Below, one piece after another: positions 10,700-19,540 of a stretch of DNA of 64,000 nt. A program made the translations under genes and the position numbers. The DNA lies in the NCBI GenBank assembly GCA_948146395.1, contig OX411548.1, positions 58,609,020 to 58,673,019 on the forward strand, written 5' to 3'. Numbering within the stretch: position 1 is the first letter of the stretch; every line of letters starts with the position of its first letter. A model generated the notes under the pieces. The model was not told the origin of the DNA. It did no database searches and worked only from the letters and a program-made list of their open reading frames with translations. The stretch comes from Fragum whitleyi (Eukaryota > Mollusca > Bivalvia > Cardiida > Cardiidae).

Positions 10700-10757
10700 T
10701 TTTTTTTGTTTTTGTTTTTTTTTTTTTTTTTTTTGTTTTGTTTTTTGTTTTTTTTAA
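10700..10757 (+). repeat. T-rich tract
   Basis: Poly-T interrupted by single G residues, immediately after the HINE-like 3' end. Confidence 0.9.
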
Positions 10758-10845
10758 GTGAATATTTATTAAATGATAATAAAAAAATGTCGATATATCA
10801 TTTGAAAGAGTAAAAAAATATTAATTTCTCAAATTTCAAGTCAAA

Positions 10846-11000
10846 CATGTTGATAATGTCCGTCGTCCGTTGTTCGTCGTGCGACGTCCGTCGTCAACAT
10901 TTACCTTGTATACACTCTAGAGGCCACAGTTTTTGCCCGATCAACCTGAAATTTGGTCAGGATGATTGTCTAGATAATTAATCAGACGAGTTCAAAATTG
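10846..11000 (+). mobile_element. 5' head of a HINE-like element, fourth core type
   Basis: GTCCGTCGTCCGTTG-type head followed by CATTTACCTTGTATACACTC, TAGAGGCC, GCCCGATCAACCTGAAATTTGG and GATGATTGTCTAGATA. The same head and first unit occur at about 23070-23180. Its 3' end may be the hairpin at 13366-13406, with the 12318-13196 element inserted inside it. From 11000 to 11710 I see nothing recognisable. Confidence 0.6.
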
Positions 11001-11713
11001 GGCCAACTGGGGTTAAAGAGCAATTAATGGATTTAATCGTCTTCCGCTGCCGTAGAGGTAACTGAGAAACATGAAACTAGTCGAATTGTCAACGTTCTTT
11101 AAATCTCAGAATAATTGTTGAAATTGATCTTATGAATGCGGGAATTGACGCAATAGAAAGGTGTTTGAAGCATGGTCAATCTGACGTCATAGGGGGAAGC
11201 AATCCATTTTTAAATCACCACCAAAATCAGTACTCGTATATTTTTCTGAATTAATAGGTAGATTTTCACAGAGAGGTTTATTAAGAAACCCTGAGTTATT
11301 TCTGTGATAACTCAATCTTAAACGCCATCTATATTTTTATCTAAAAGTTTCTGTTTCATTGTTTGACCAGCATTGATGAAAATATCCTGCTTTCAAATAA
11401 AAAGAGCGATAGGATAAGACGGAGCAGAGAGACAGCATTTGATGAATTTGTTAATAAAAGAATTTGGAACTTGCGTAAAAAAAATATGACTTTTGTATTC
11501 AGAACTTCAAATTTGTCCAGAAATCTTTATTTACAGATTTGATAGTTTAGTTAATCGTTTCAAAGGAATATTACGCAACATCTTTGTAAACCAACTGTAA
11601 TTGCTTGAGTTATCCACGCCTATTCTCAAAAAATAGGAGTCGCATTCTTATTTTGTCTTTGAACACGTCTTTTAATGCTTTTAAAACCAACATTAAATAA
11701 ATATAGATCAATA

Positions 11714-11968
11714 TGTGACCCGTCACGCGACCCTCTGAATAGTGCGTAAAGTGTCGATCCTAGTCAGACTGAGCGGTTTGCGCAGACAGACTAGGGTCGA
11801 AACTTTTCACAATGGGATTATTTTCTAAATCTAGAATGTTCAATCTACCTTCCAGTTAAAGAATTTTTGAAATGCAACTTCTGGTTGATCTAGGCTGGAC
11901 CCAATCTGTTTTTCAAATATTCATTTTACAAAGTTCCCATATGGTCCCTTTTTGCATGACGGGTCACA
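11714..11968 (+). mobile_element. MITE with TGTGACCCGTCA inverted termini
   Basis: A 255-bp element with inverted ends TGTGACCCGTCACGC and GCATGACGGGTCACA (one mismatch), flanked by TA on both sides. This suggests a Tc1/mariner-type non-autonomous element. An internal hairpin with CCTAGTC/GACTAGG arms lies at about 11758-11796. No coding. Confidence 0.7.
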
Positions 11969-12317
11969 TATTCAAAAGTGTGAAATTTCAATTTCTTTCG
12001 ACGTCAACTAGACAGACGAACAACAATTAACAATTGAAAGCTTTGCTTTCGTTTAAATATATTTTTCGAATTGCCCTTTTGCACCATTTTTGTGAAGCGA
12101 TTTCTGTATGCAAAAAGTCTTATTAAACTATACAAAACCTGTCTAAAGGGCTAACGCGACAAAAATAATATTCATAAAAGAGGAAAAGAAATCATACACA
12201 AAATACCGAAACGTAACGGAGGTCTACAACCATCTCATTACAATTTAGTGCCCACGTTGGTCATCACATCTCATGTAAAAGAGCTATTCAAATAGTCCTG
12301 TTCAACTATCATTCATT

Positions 12318-13196
12318 AGCTCCACTGGCCGAAGGCCAGCGAGCTATTGTCATGGCGAGGTGTCCGTCGTGCGTCCGTGCGTCCGTCCGTGCGTGCGTAA
12401 ACTTTTCTTTAAACATCTTCTCCTCCTAAACCAATGGGTGGATTTTGACCAAACTTTGCCAGAATGTTCTTTAGGTGACCCTCTTTTAAAGTTGTTCAAG
12501 AAATTTTGATTGACCCCCAAATATGGGCGTGGCAGGGCGGGGCTTATTTTGACCCCGAAATCTTTGAACGACATCTCCTCCTGAACCAATGGGCCGATTT
12601 CAATGTAACTTTACCAGAATGTTCCTTGGGTGACCCTCTTCTAAAGTTGTTCAAGAAATTTGGATTGACCCCCAAACATGGGCGTGGCAGGGCGGGGCTT
12701 ATTTTGACCCCGAAATCTTTGAAGGACATCTCCTCCTGAACCATTGGGCCAATTTTAATGAAACTTTACCAGAATGTTCCTTGGCTGACCCTCTTCTAAA
12801 TTTGTTCAAGAAATTTTGATTGACCCCCAAATATGGGCGTGGCAGGGAGGGGCTTATTTTGACCCCGAAATCTTTGAACGACACCACCTCCTTAACCATT
12901 TGGCCAATTTTAATGACACTTTACCAGAATGTTCCTTGGGTGACCCTCTTTTAAAGCTGTTCAAGAAAATTTGATTGACCCCCAAATATGGGCGTGGCAG
13001 GGCAGGGCTTATTTTAACCCCGAAATCTCTGAATGACACCTCCTCCTGAACTATTGGGCCAATTTCAATGAAACTTTAACAGACTGTTCCATGAATACCC
13101 TCTTCTAAAGTTGTTCAAGAAATTTGGATTGGATGAGATCCACTGGATCAATAAAATTCAGGTGAGCTGTTTAGGGCCATTCTGGTCCTCTTGTTT
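12318..13196 (+). mobile_element. Complete HINE-like element with an exact 155-bp tandem core
   Basis: The 5' hairpin CTGGCCGAAGGCCAG is followed by a GTCCGTCGTGCGTCCGTGCG head. About 4.5 tandem units follow. TGACCCCCAAA starts at 12511, 12666, 12821 and 12976, an exact 155-bp period. The tail is CAGGTGAGCTGTTTAGG, a hairpin AGGGCC/GGTCCT and CTCTTGTTT. The repeated minus-strand ORFs (each with SFKDFGVKISPALPRP) are frames of the unit. As 155 is not a multiple of three, they cannot form one protein. Confidence 0.85.
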
Positions 13197-13365
13197 CAAA
13201 GTGATATCTAAATAGCTTCTTCCTTGTAATTTTACATATTAGCTAAATAAGTTCATTCCTTCATAAGTCAGTTTCAACTTAGAAAAAGTCTGAATTCCTT
13301 CTGAATGCTGTTCACTGTCATTACCTTCTATTTTCAATATCTCTCTTTCAAATCTTTGATTTTTA

Positions 13366-13406
13366 AGCCAGTGGAGCGATACAGGCCCTCTTGGGCCTCT
13401 TGTTTT
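13366..13406 (+). mobile_element. 3' end of another HINE-like element
   Basis: AGCCAGTGGAGCGATACAGG, hairpin GGCCC-TCTT-GGGCC, then CTCTTGTTTT. It is almost identical to the end at 10660-10699 and to that at 26675-26710. The 13197-13365 sequence before it is probably the rest of the host element interrupted by the 12318-13196 insertion. Confidence 0.7.
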
Positions 13407-13884
13407 AAATTTGTATATTAAGCAAACAATCATACTGAAAAGAAACGTCTCAAACTCCACAGCTTATCAAAGATGCAGTTACGACGCGTAAGTCGACAGT
13501 CGTCCTATAATAATTTAGTGTTCATATTGATCAGATATCAAAGCGTCATCCATCTGCGAAGTGTATAATCATTGCTTTGAACAAAAAAATATGAATTAAT
13601 ATCGGGCTTCTTAAACGTCATAACTAATGTTTATTTAAGTTTTTCCTCGGTTTTCAAAAGTGAGAACCAAAAAAAGACAAACAAAAGCGGGAGGTCAACA
13701 GTCATCAAATTTCAATTTATCTAGTGTTTTAATTGGCTAATCGATTTTGTGAACGTAAATGATCAGCGATCATTTGAAGGAAGGGGAACTTGAAAATATC
13801 AAAATAAGATTTAAATAGTTTTAGATTTTATATTGCAGCAATATGGCGTTTTTTTTCCAAGTTTCTCAATCCAATCCTCTTCCA

Positions 13885-14345
13885 CTATAAATATGTAGGA
13901 TTTTCCTTCAAAATATACCTTGGTGTGTAACTCTCGGTGTGACCAAAATGTCGATTAATTGGCTTCTCCCCTTTCAACCTGATGCCCTTTGGTGCTCTTG
14001 CAATCGTTCTTTCACTGTTCGTTCTGTTTCTCCAACACAAGCGTCTTTTCACAACGGCCACATATAATCAAATGCACATATGACATTATTGTTCGAACAA
14101 CAACCACTGATATCTAGAGTGAATATCAGCATTCCGTGAAAACCCTTGAATGGGTCTCGTCGAATGGACTGACATGTCTTGCATTCGCAATCATTTTTTT
14201 CTTTTTTTTTTTTCTGTGTTTTATAATTCTGTTTGTTTTACAATGAATCAGCACACATCATTTAAGTTTTCGTCCCGTCTGTAACTGCCTTGAGTATGTA
14301 ACAACTAAAGGGGATCTTTCATTCATCTAACCTTCTTGGTGTTAG
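13885..14345 (-). pseudogene. Penelope-like retroelement relic: GIY-YIG endonuclease region
   Basis: Minus strand, frameshifted and broken by stops. At 14290-14340 a frame reads SPLVVTYSRQLQTG, like the PLVVTY segment between the reverse transcriptase and the endonuclease. From 14192 down to 13974 one frame reads DCECKTCQ (the cysteine cluster), then CSNNNVICAFDYMWPL. After a TGA comes KDACVGETERTVKERLQEH. The VGET-R-V-ER-EH pattern is typical of the Penelope-like GIY-YIG core, where the nuclease would nick target DNA. A further shifted frame gives KGEKPINRHFGHTESY, like the conserved downstream histidine segment. No reverse transcriptase core was found beside it, so this is a dead 3' fragment. 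Confidence 0.7.
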
Positions 14346-14440
14346 ACAGACCTTCCCGTTTCATATTATCTACCTTAATATTCGTTGTTCGATTTGCCTT
14401 CCGCTGCCCCTAATGGAATTCCATATAATTATTAGCATCT

Positions 14441-14686
14441 GGGCCCGGGGTTATAAAACTTTTCTCAGGCTCGAGCTCAGGCTCAATTTTCTCAAATTTC
14501 AAATAAAAATTAATGTATGAAAATAAAAGATAATATTAATAAGTTGTTTTTTATAAAAACTTATTAATACCCTGTTTTTGTTTATACATTAAAAGGAGTA
14601 ATTAAAAAGAATTACGGCTTTAATCTCAAATTGACATTTGAGAAAATTTGAATTGATCCTGAGAAAAGTTTTATAACCCCAGGCTC
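14441..14686 (+). mobile_element. Foldback MITE with GGGGTTATAAAACTTTTCTC arms
   Basis: Inverted ends: GGGCCCGGGGTTATAAAAC on the left and GTTTTATAACCCCAGGCTC on the right. They share 23 perfect bases including ACTTTTCTCAGG. The centre folds too (AATAAGTT...AACTTATT near 14538-14566), so the 246-bp element is close to one long palindrome. Confidence 0.75.
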
Positions 14687-15053
14687 TGAAACAATCGATT
14701 GTACATCTTTAACGAAGATCAGCATTACATCATCATTATTATCTTGCTTATCTACGTGTAAACTAGTAGTGTTAAATTTATAAAAACGACGTTTTGCTAG
14801 CATATGTCCAAGGGGTAATGGATAGAGGGTACGGAATGCTTAACGCATGGGCTCTTAGGATGTTTTTGAATATATTGAAACCTTATGTTGTTGGTGTTTG
14901 ATAACGATAAATGGTTATAAAACAAAAATATATGTTTCATTAAATAAATGAAGGTCTTCCTTATTTTTGCTGAAAAATAGCGGGCGTATAACTTTCATTG
15001 TTTGCATCTTCATTTACAACTCAAGGAATATCACTTTTAAGAGGTGTCGTGCT

Positions 15054-15288
15054 GCATACATACGTACGTACGTACGTACATACATACATACATACATGCA
15101 TGAATACATGCATACATACATACATACATACGTACATACATGCATACATACATACATACATACATACATACATACATACATACATACATACATACATACA
15201 TACATACATACATACATACATACATACATACATACATACATACATACATACATACATACATACATACATACATACATACATACATACA

Positions 15289-15318
<30 letters not shown>
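15054..15318 (+). repeat. (CATA)n microsatellite, about 265 bp
   Basis: ACAT/CATA tetranucleotide array with ACGT and ATGC variants in its first third and a pure tract after about 15140. It gives open frames of HTYI and MYVC repeats on both strands that are not genes. From 15319 to 16972 I see no recognisable element. Confidence 0.97.
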
Positions 15319-15319
<1 letters not shown>

Positions 15320-16972
15320 TTCTTCAGATTATTATCAGAAGGGCTAACGATCCAACCAGAATTTTTTTATCGCTTGAGCTCTATATTTTTACTCAATCCA
15401 CATGCTTAGTATAAACCCACTTTATCCTAATGCAATGATCAAAGGGATGTTGGCTTTTCAAAAACAGAGTTAGGAATAACTACAGATCTTATAAAACATC
15501 CTTCCACGTATTCATTAACTATGAAAAGACCCCATACCCAAACATTACATTAACAAAATAAAGATTAATAGTAGCCAAGAATTAAATGTCGTTGAAATTC
15601 AGAGGTGAGGTTTTTTGTGTCGTTAACTTCACATAAATCAGCTTTCTTTTAGAATAGGAAGAAGATTAAGATATCCTTCGTGATATATTCTGAGTTCCAT
15701 AAGAAAGTGTGCACTTTCACGTTTTGGTTTTTAACTTTTCCCCCCAAAGTTTAGAGAACTCTCGATTGTAAAATTATTTGTGTATTTTTAGGCATGATCC
15801 TTGCGAAACGAGGCATATAATCCGATTTCGATAAGTTTTGAATACTGTGGTCACATGGTCAGCACATAGGGTGTTCAAATCTTCTTATCTGAAATTTCTT
15901 TTCTATAGTAGGAGATATTAGCGTATATGGCATTTCCGAGTTTAACTGGTGTCTCCCTAACAGTTCCAAACAGAAGTTTGAGTTTACATATACGAGAGGT
16001 CACACTGCGTCAACGTAAGTAATCTGTATGCTAATTGGCTAGTAACGTCAGATCAAACAATGTAATGGCGTTCTGTACTATTCATTTGATATTCAAAAGA
16101 GGACTAGCAAACTAATTCATAAGATTTCTATTGGAACGTCAACGAGAGTTTTGATTTTGTGGAGAGTTTTCTCTTTCATGGGGTCCATTTTGCCGAACCA
16201 CAAAATTCCTTGTTCAAACTATGTTATTGCATATTGTACATTTTCCATTCGTAAGTGAATTTATTGAAAGGTGGGGGCTCAAGAATTGAACTGAATGCGA
16301 TTTCAAAATAATAACTCATCAACTGTAGGATTTGCGAACAAAACGCTTGATTTCAAAGGTCCTTTTCTAGCCAGCAATCGTTTAGTGACAAGTGTTTATT
16401 TCTCGATAGGATCGATGGTCAATAGGCTTGAGATTTGTTATGAAAAAATTGTGACGGTAAGAGGTGAAACCTTTTTAGATATTTGAATCTTAGGTGCACA
16501 CTTTCTTTTGAAACTGAGTATATACATTTAAGTTCTGTTTCTATTGCAAAGAAATAGTGTCTTGATATTCAATTTCTCTTCAATCGTTCATTTTGTCATG
16601 ATTTACATTTGACAAATTATATATTTTTGATCATTTAAATCCCATTATCCATCTCATGTCAAGCAGAAGCCCAAAAACTTCTCTGAACGGAGAAATGAAT
16701 ATTTATAAGAAGATTTTAGGATACGAAAATAGTACTTTTTTCGACAATTCCAATAATATTGATACATTTAACATATTTGACTTTTCACCATCATATGTAT
16801 GTATATGTTTTGTTTATAATTTTTTGTGTATGGATCAGTGGCCTGGTAATACAAATACATATTTGAATTTGAATTTCAAAGGCCTGGTAAGAAAATCCAT
16901 AAATTCAATAATCCACAAGATTGGCAGTCTACTTAACTAAGCAAATCTGTTACAGGGGTTTAAAGCTGTGAC

Positions 16973-16990
16973 GGGGGGGGGGGGGGGGGG
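16973..16990 (+). repeat. G18 homopolymer
   Basis: Uninterrupted G tract following AGCTGTGAC. Such tracts may form G-quadruplexes, and their length is often unreliable in assemblies. Confidence 0.9.
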
Positions 16991-17918
16991 TTGTTTGTAT
17001 GTTTCTGAAATAATCTCATGTTTTCAATAAGCCATTCATTTAAGGCGAACTCAAGACTTCAATCTAAATATAACAGAAATACACGAATTTGGTATCTTGT
17101 GTTGCCGTGTAATCATCGTCTTTGCTTGAAGTGACCAAACTCCCTATGCACTCAACTACAAGATACGATTCTAATAAGCAAATCGGACATTTCCGCTCTA
17201 ACACTGTTACACTAGTTTAGCTGAAATTTGTCTATTTCTTATTTTTGAAGCAGAAGGAGGGAGGTCGGCCGTGATGAAGTGCAATGCATACTCACGAATC
17301 AAATTTTGAAAATCTTTCTGATATGACATCTGTATCTTCAATAGCTTTTATAATCGTAAATTGTATATCTAATGCATGCAGTGTGCCAAATTTACAAATT
17401 GTGGCAGAAAATTGCTCTTTTTATGTCTGCTGAGATTGATTTCAAATTAACTGTTTCTGAAACTGCCCTATAGAACCCCAAAATCCTGGTAATTTGAAAA
17501 CTCTATTAGGTTATATTGGAATACATGCTCCTTTTGGGACCGATATGACTTTTTTGATCGCGTTTTTATTTTCCATCAGCCAATTCTTATGACACTTTCT
17601 AAAATGTTATTAACTCTTCTCACTGATTTTTCTTCCAACCGATATTTCTTATAGCTAGACTCTAGGTTTCTCAAATCTAGTATATTAGTTAGAGAATTTT
17701 AAGAAAGTAGTACTTGGGTAATCATAAACTCCTCGAAATTACACTAAACTGGTGTGTTTTACACTAACGATTTATATTACTAAAAACTAGTAACAGCTCT
17801 AGTTGGCTTAACAAGCTGTTACTTCTATGAGATGGTGCGATACTGATGTAAGACATGTCAAAATGCTAGCAGCCGTGATATATGTCATTTATCATGGCAA
17901 TAAATCCCATTTGATAAT

Positions 17919-18184
17919 CTGCTTTTATAATATGACCTAGGTCGCGGGAGTGAAATAACGCCGTTGAATATTTTTGATATTACACGGGTGTTATTACACT
18001 AGTGGAATAAGTATAATGAGCTCAGAGCTAATAGCAACGCGATTTTGTAACCGCAAAATGACGTCATAATGTATATATTGTGACGTCAGTTTTAAACGGC
18101 GTTATTAGTTTCGCGGAAAAATGAAATGTTGAATTAAAAGAATTTTGACGATTTTCGCAAAATATCGGGTCATATTATAAACAG
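17919..18184 (+). mobile_element. Foldback MITE 163 bp upstream of the TM5 exon
   Basis: Outer arms: CTGCTTTTATAATATGACC on the left and GGTCATATTATAAACAG on the right. Inner arms: CGCGGGAGTGAAATAACG with CCGTT on the left, and AACGGCGTTATTAGTTTCGC with GG on the right. The loop carries two perfect TGACGTCA sites, at 18059-18066 and 18081-18088. It ends 163 bp before the GPCR exon. Confidence 0.65.
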
Positions 18185-18347
18185 AATATAAAATTTGTGC
18201 TCATGAAATACAGAAGTTATTTAACTCGACATCTAAAACAGATGAAAACTCGGCGAGGCCTCGTTTTTATCTGTTTATAGATGACTCGTTTAATAAAGTC
18301 AGTATTCAATGACCACTCATTCAATATCCTCTATATCCTCTTTTCAG

Positions 18348-18550
18348 GTCCATATCACTGTAGGGTTATATCGAAAAGCCACTTGGTGTTTGAAAGAATG
18401 GACAAGTCCTGTTTACAGTCTGATATACGAGTTGTACATGTTTTGTGTGCTCCTTCTGTTTCCAGTTCTCATTATGGCGTTTGCGTACATCAGAATATGC
18501 CAGGAACTGTGGTTTATGACCAGGCACAGATCAGTCATGAGAAACGAACA
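18348..18550 (+). CDS. Class A neuropeptide-type GPCR, exon for ECL2 and TM5
   Basis: The exon follows CTCTTTTCAG and ends before GTAAGC; it is 203 nt long, phase 0 in and phase 2 out. It encodes VHITVGLYRKATWCLKEW, in which the cysteine is the expected ECL2 cysteine that bonds to TM3. TSPVYSLIYELYMF starts TM5, LLLFPVLIMAFAY holds the TM5 proline, and IRICQELWFMTRHRS enters loop 3. It joins the previous exon in frame at the end of TM4. From memory, the W-C-L-K-E-W-T-S-P-V run resembles the same loop in QRFP-type peptide receptors. Without a search I would say only peptide receptor of the rhodopsin beta group. If the following intron is retained, translation stops at once (CAG TAA). Confidence 0.92.
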
Positions 18551-18672
18551 GTAAGCTTATCTTCAATTTCTCTTAGCACTTTAAACAAATCAGCAAAATA
18601 AAATTGACTGCATGTATGCGGAAGGAAAATAAAGTGATCATTGCTCTGCTTTGACGCGTGTCCGAGATATCT

Positions 18673-18689
18673 TTGAGAGAGAGAGAGAA

Positions 18690-18752
<63 letters not shown>

Positions 18753-19010
18753 TGGAGAGAGTGAGAGTGAGTGAGTGGGTGACAGAGAGAGAGGGGAGGG
18801 GGAGAGAGACACACAGAGAGACACAGAGAGAGAGAGACACACAGAGAGAGAGGGACTGAGAGACAGACAGACAGACAGAGACAGACAGAGGGAGAGAGAG
18901 ACAGAGGGACAGCGACAGAGAGAGAGAGAGAGATGGAGAGTGAGGGACAGAGACAGAGAGAGAGAGAGAGATGGAGAGTGAGGGAGAGACAAACAGACAG
19001 AGGCAGAAAT
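18673..19010 (+). repeat. GA-rich microsatellite, compound
   Basis: (GA)n with GACA, GAGT and GGGA variants, starting about 120 bp after the donor of the TM5 exon. The long SLSLSL and RERERE open frames on both strands are translations of this array and are not genes. Confidence 0.97.
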
Positions 19011-19185
19011 GTAATTAAGCGCGTTCGAAAAGTTTTTTCTGTAGCTTTCAACCTCAATTAAAAGATTAGGATTTTTAATTTGAATGTTCATGTTTGTGCA
19101 GAAAAAATAAAGATTCCATTAAGATTAGTTTTTTATGCGTCATCGTGTAAAATAAAAGATACGTGTTTTCCACGAAGCGTTCAAA

Positions 19186-19540
19186 GTGAGCTATTGTGAC
19201 CGATGAATGTCCGTCACCAGTCTATCTGTCCGTCTGTCTGTCCATTCACCGAACACTATCTTCTACAAAACTATCCACAAGATTTGACAAAAAACTTCAC
19301 AGAACTGGTCACGTTCAAACATATTCCCAGAAAAGGAATCGATAAAAACTTTCTTGTCATGGCAACGAGGCAAAAAAGAATTGGGAAATCTTCTCTCCCG
19401 GAACCGCAGGGCATAAGGCTTTCATATATGACATGAAAGCTAATCAAATCCCTGTTTACCAAAATACTTTGTTTTTGGATCCAAGATTTTACATAGAAAT
19501 TAAGCCTATATATGAAAAAAACTTGTACCATCTTGCATCC
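19186..19540 (+). mobile_element. 5' part of a HINE-like element
   Basis: GTGAGCTATTGTGACCGATG head followed by a GTCCGTCTGTCTGTCC simple repeat and one unit-like stretch (ACAAAACTATCCACAAG). This start is shared with 54415. No 3' hairpin or CTTGTTT end was found. Confidence 0.5.

Larger units (their letters stand above)
1281..18347 (+). other. GPCR intron, about 17.1 kb, phase 0
   Basis: Runs from GTGAGC at 1281 to TTTTCAG at 18341-18347. It holds the candidate minus-strand gene at 3.3-7.6 kb, several SINEs, MITEs and HINE-like elements, a Penelope relic and a long CATA microsatellite, each listed separately. Parts where I recognise nothing are roughly 2190-2735, 3335-4150, 8880-9630, 11000-11700, 13410-13880, 15320-16970 and 16991-17918. 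Confidence 0.75.

Noticed and set aside
12350..13039. Four similar minus-strand ORFs (SFKDFGVKISPALPRP)
   Set aside because: Frames of the 155-bp HINE-like unit. The period is not a multiple of three, and the same peptide appears wherever the unit does (for example 37819 on the other strand).
14967..15414. Several ORFs of 90-138 codons of HTYI or MYVC repeats on both strands
   Set aside because: Translations of the CATA microsatellite; open in several frames on both strands because the unit has no stop in them.
15962..16012. 51-nt exon-like segment with CTCCCTAACAG acceptor and GTAAGTAA donor
   Set aside because: Its open frame has phase 2 on both sides, incompatible with the phase-0 intron of the GPCR between 1280 and 18348, and no partner exon is visible.
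18535..19091. ORFs of up to 172 codons rich in SLSL or RERE
   Set aside because: Translations of the GA-rich array. The same applies to 32222-32657.
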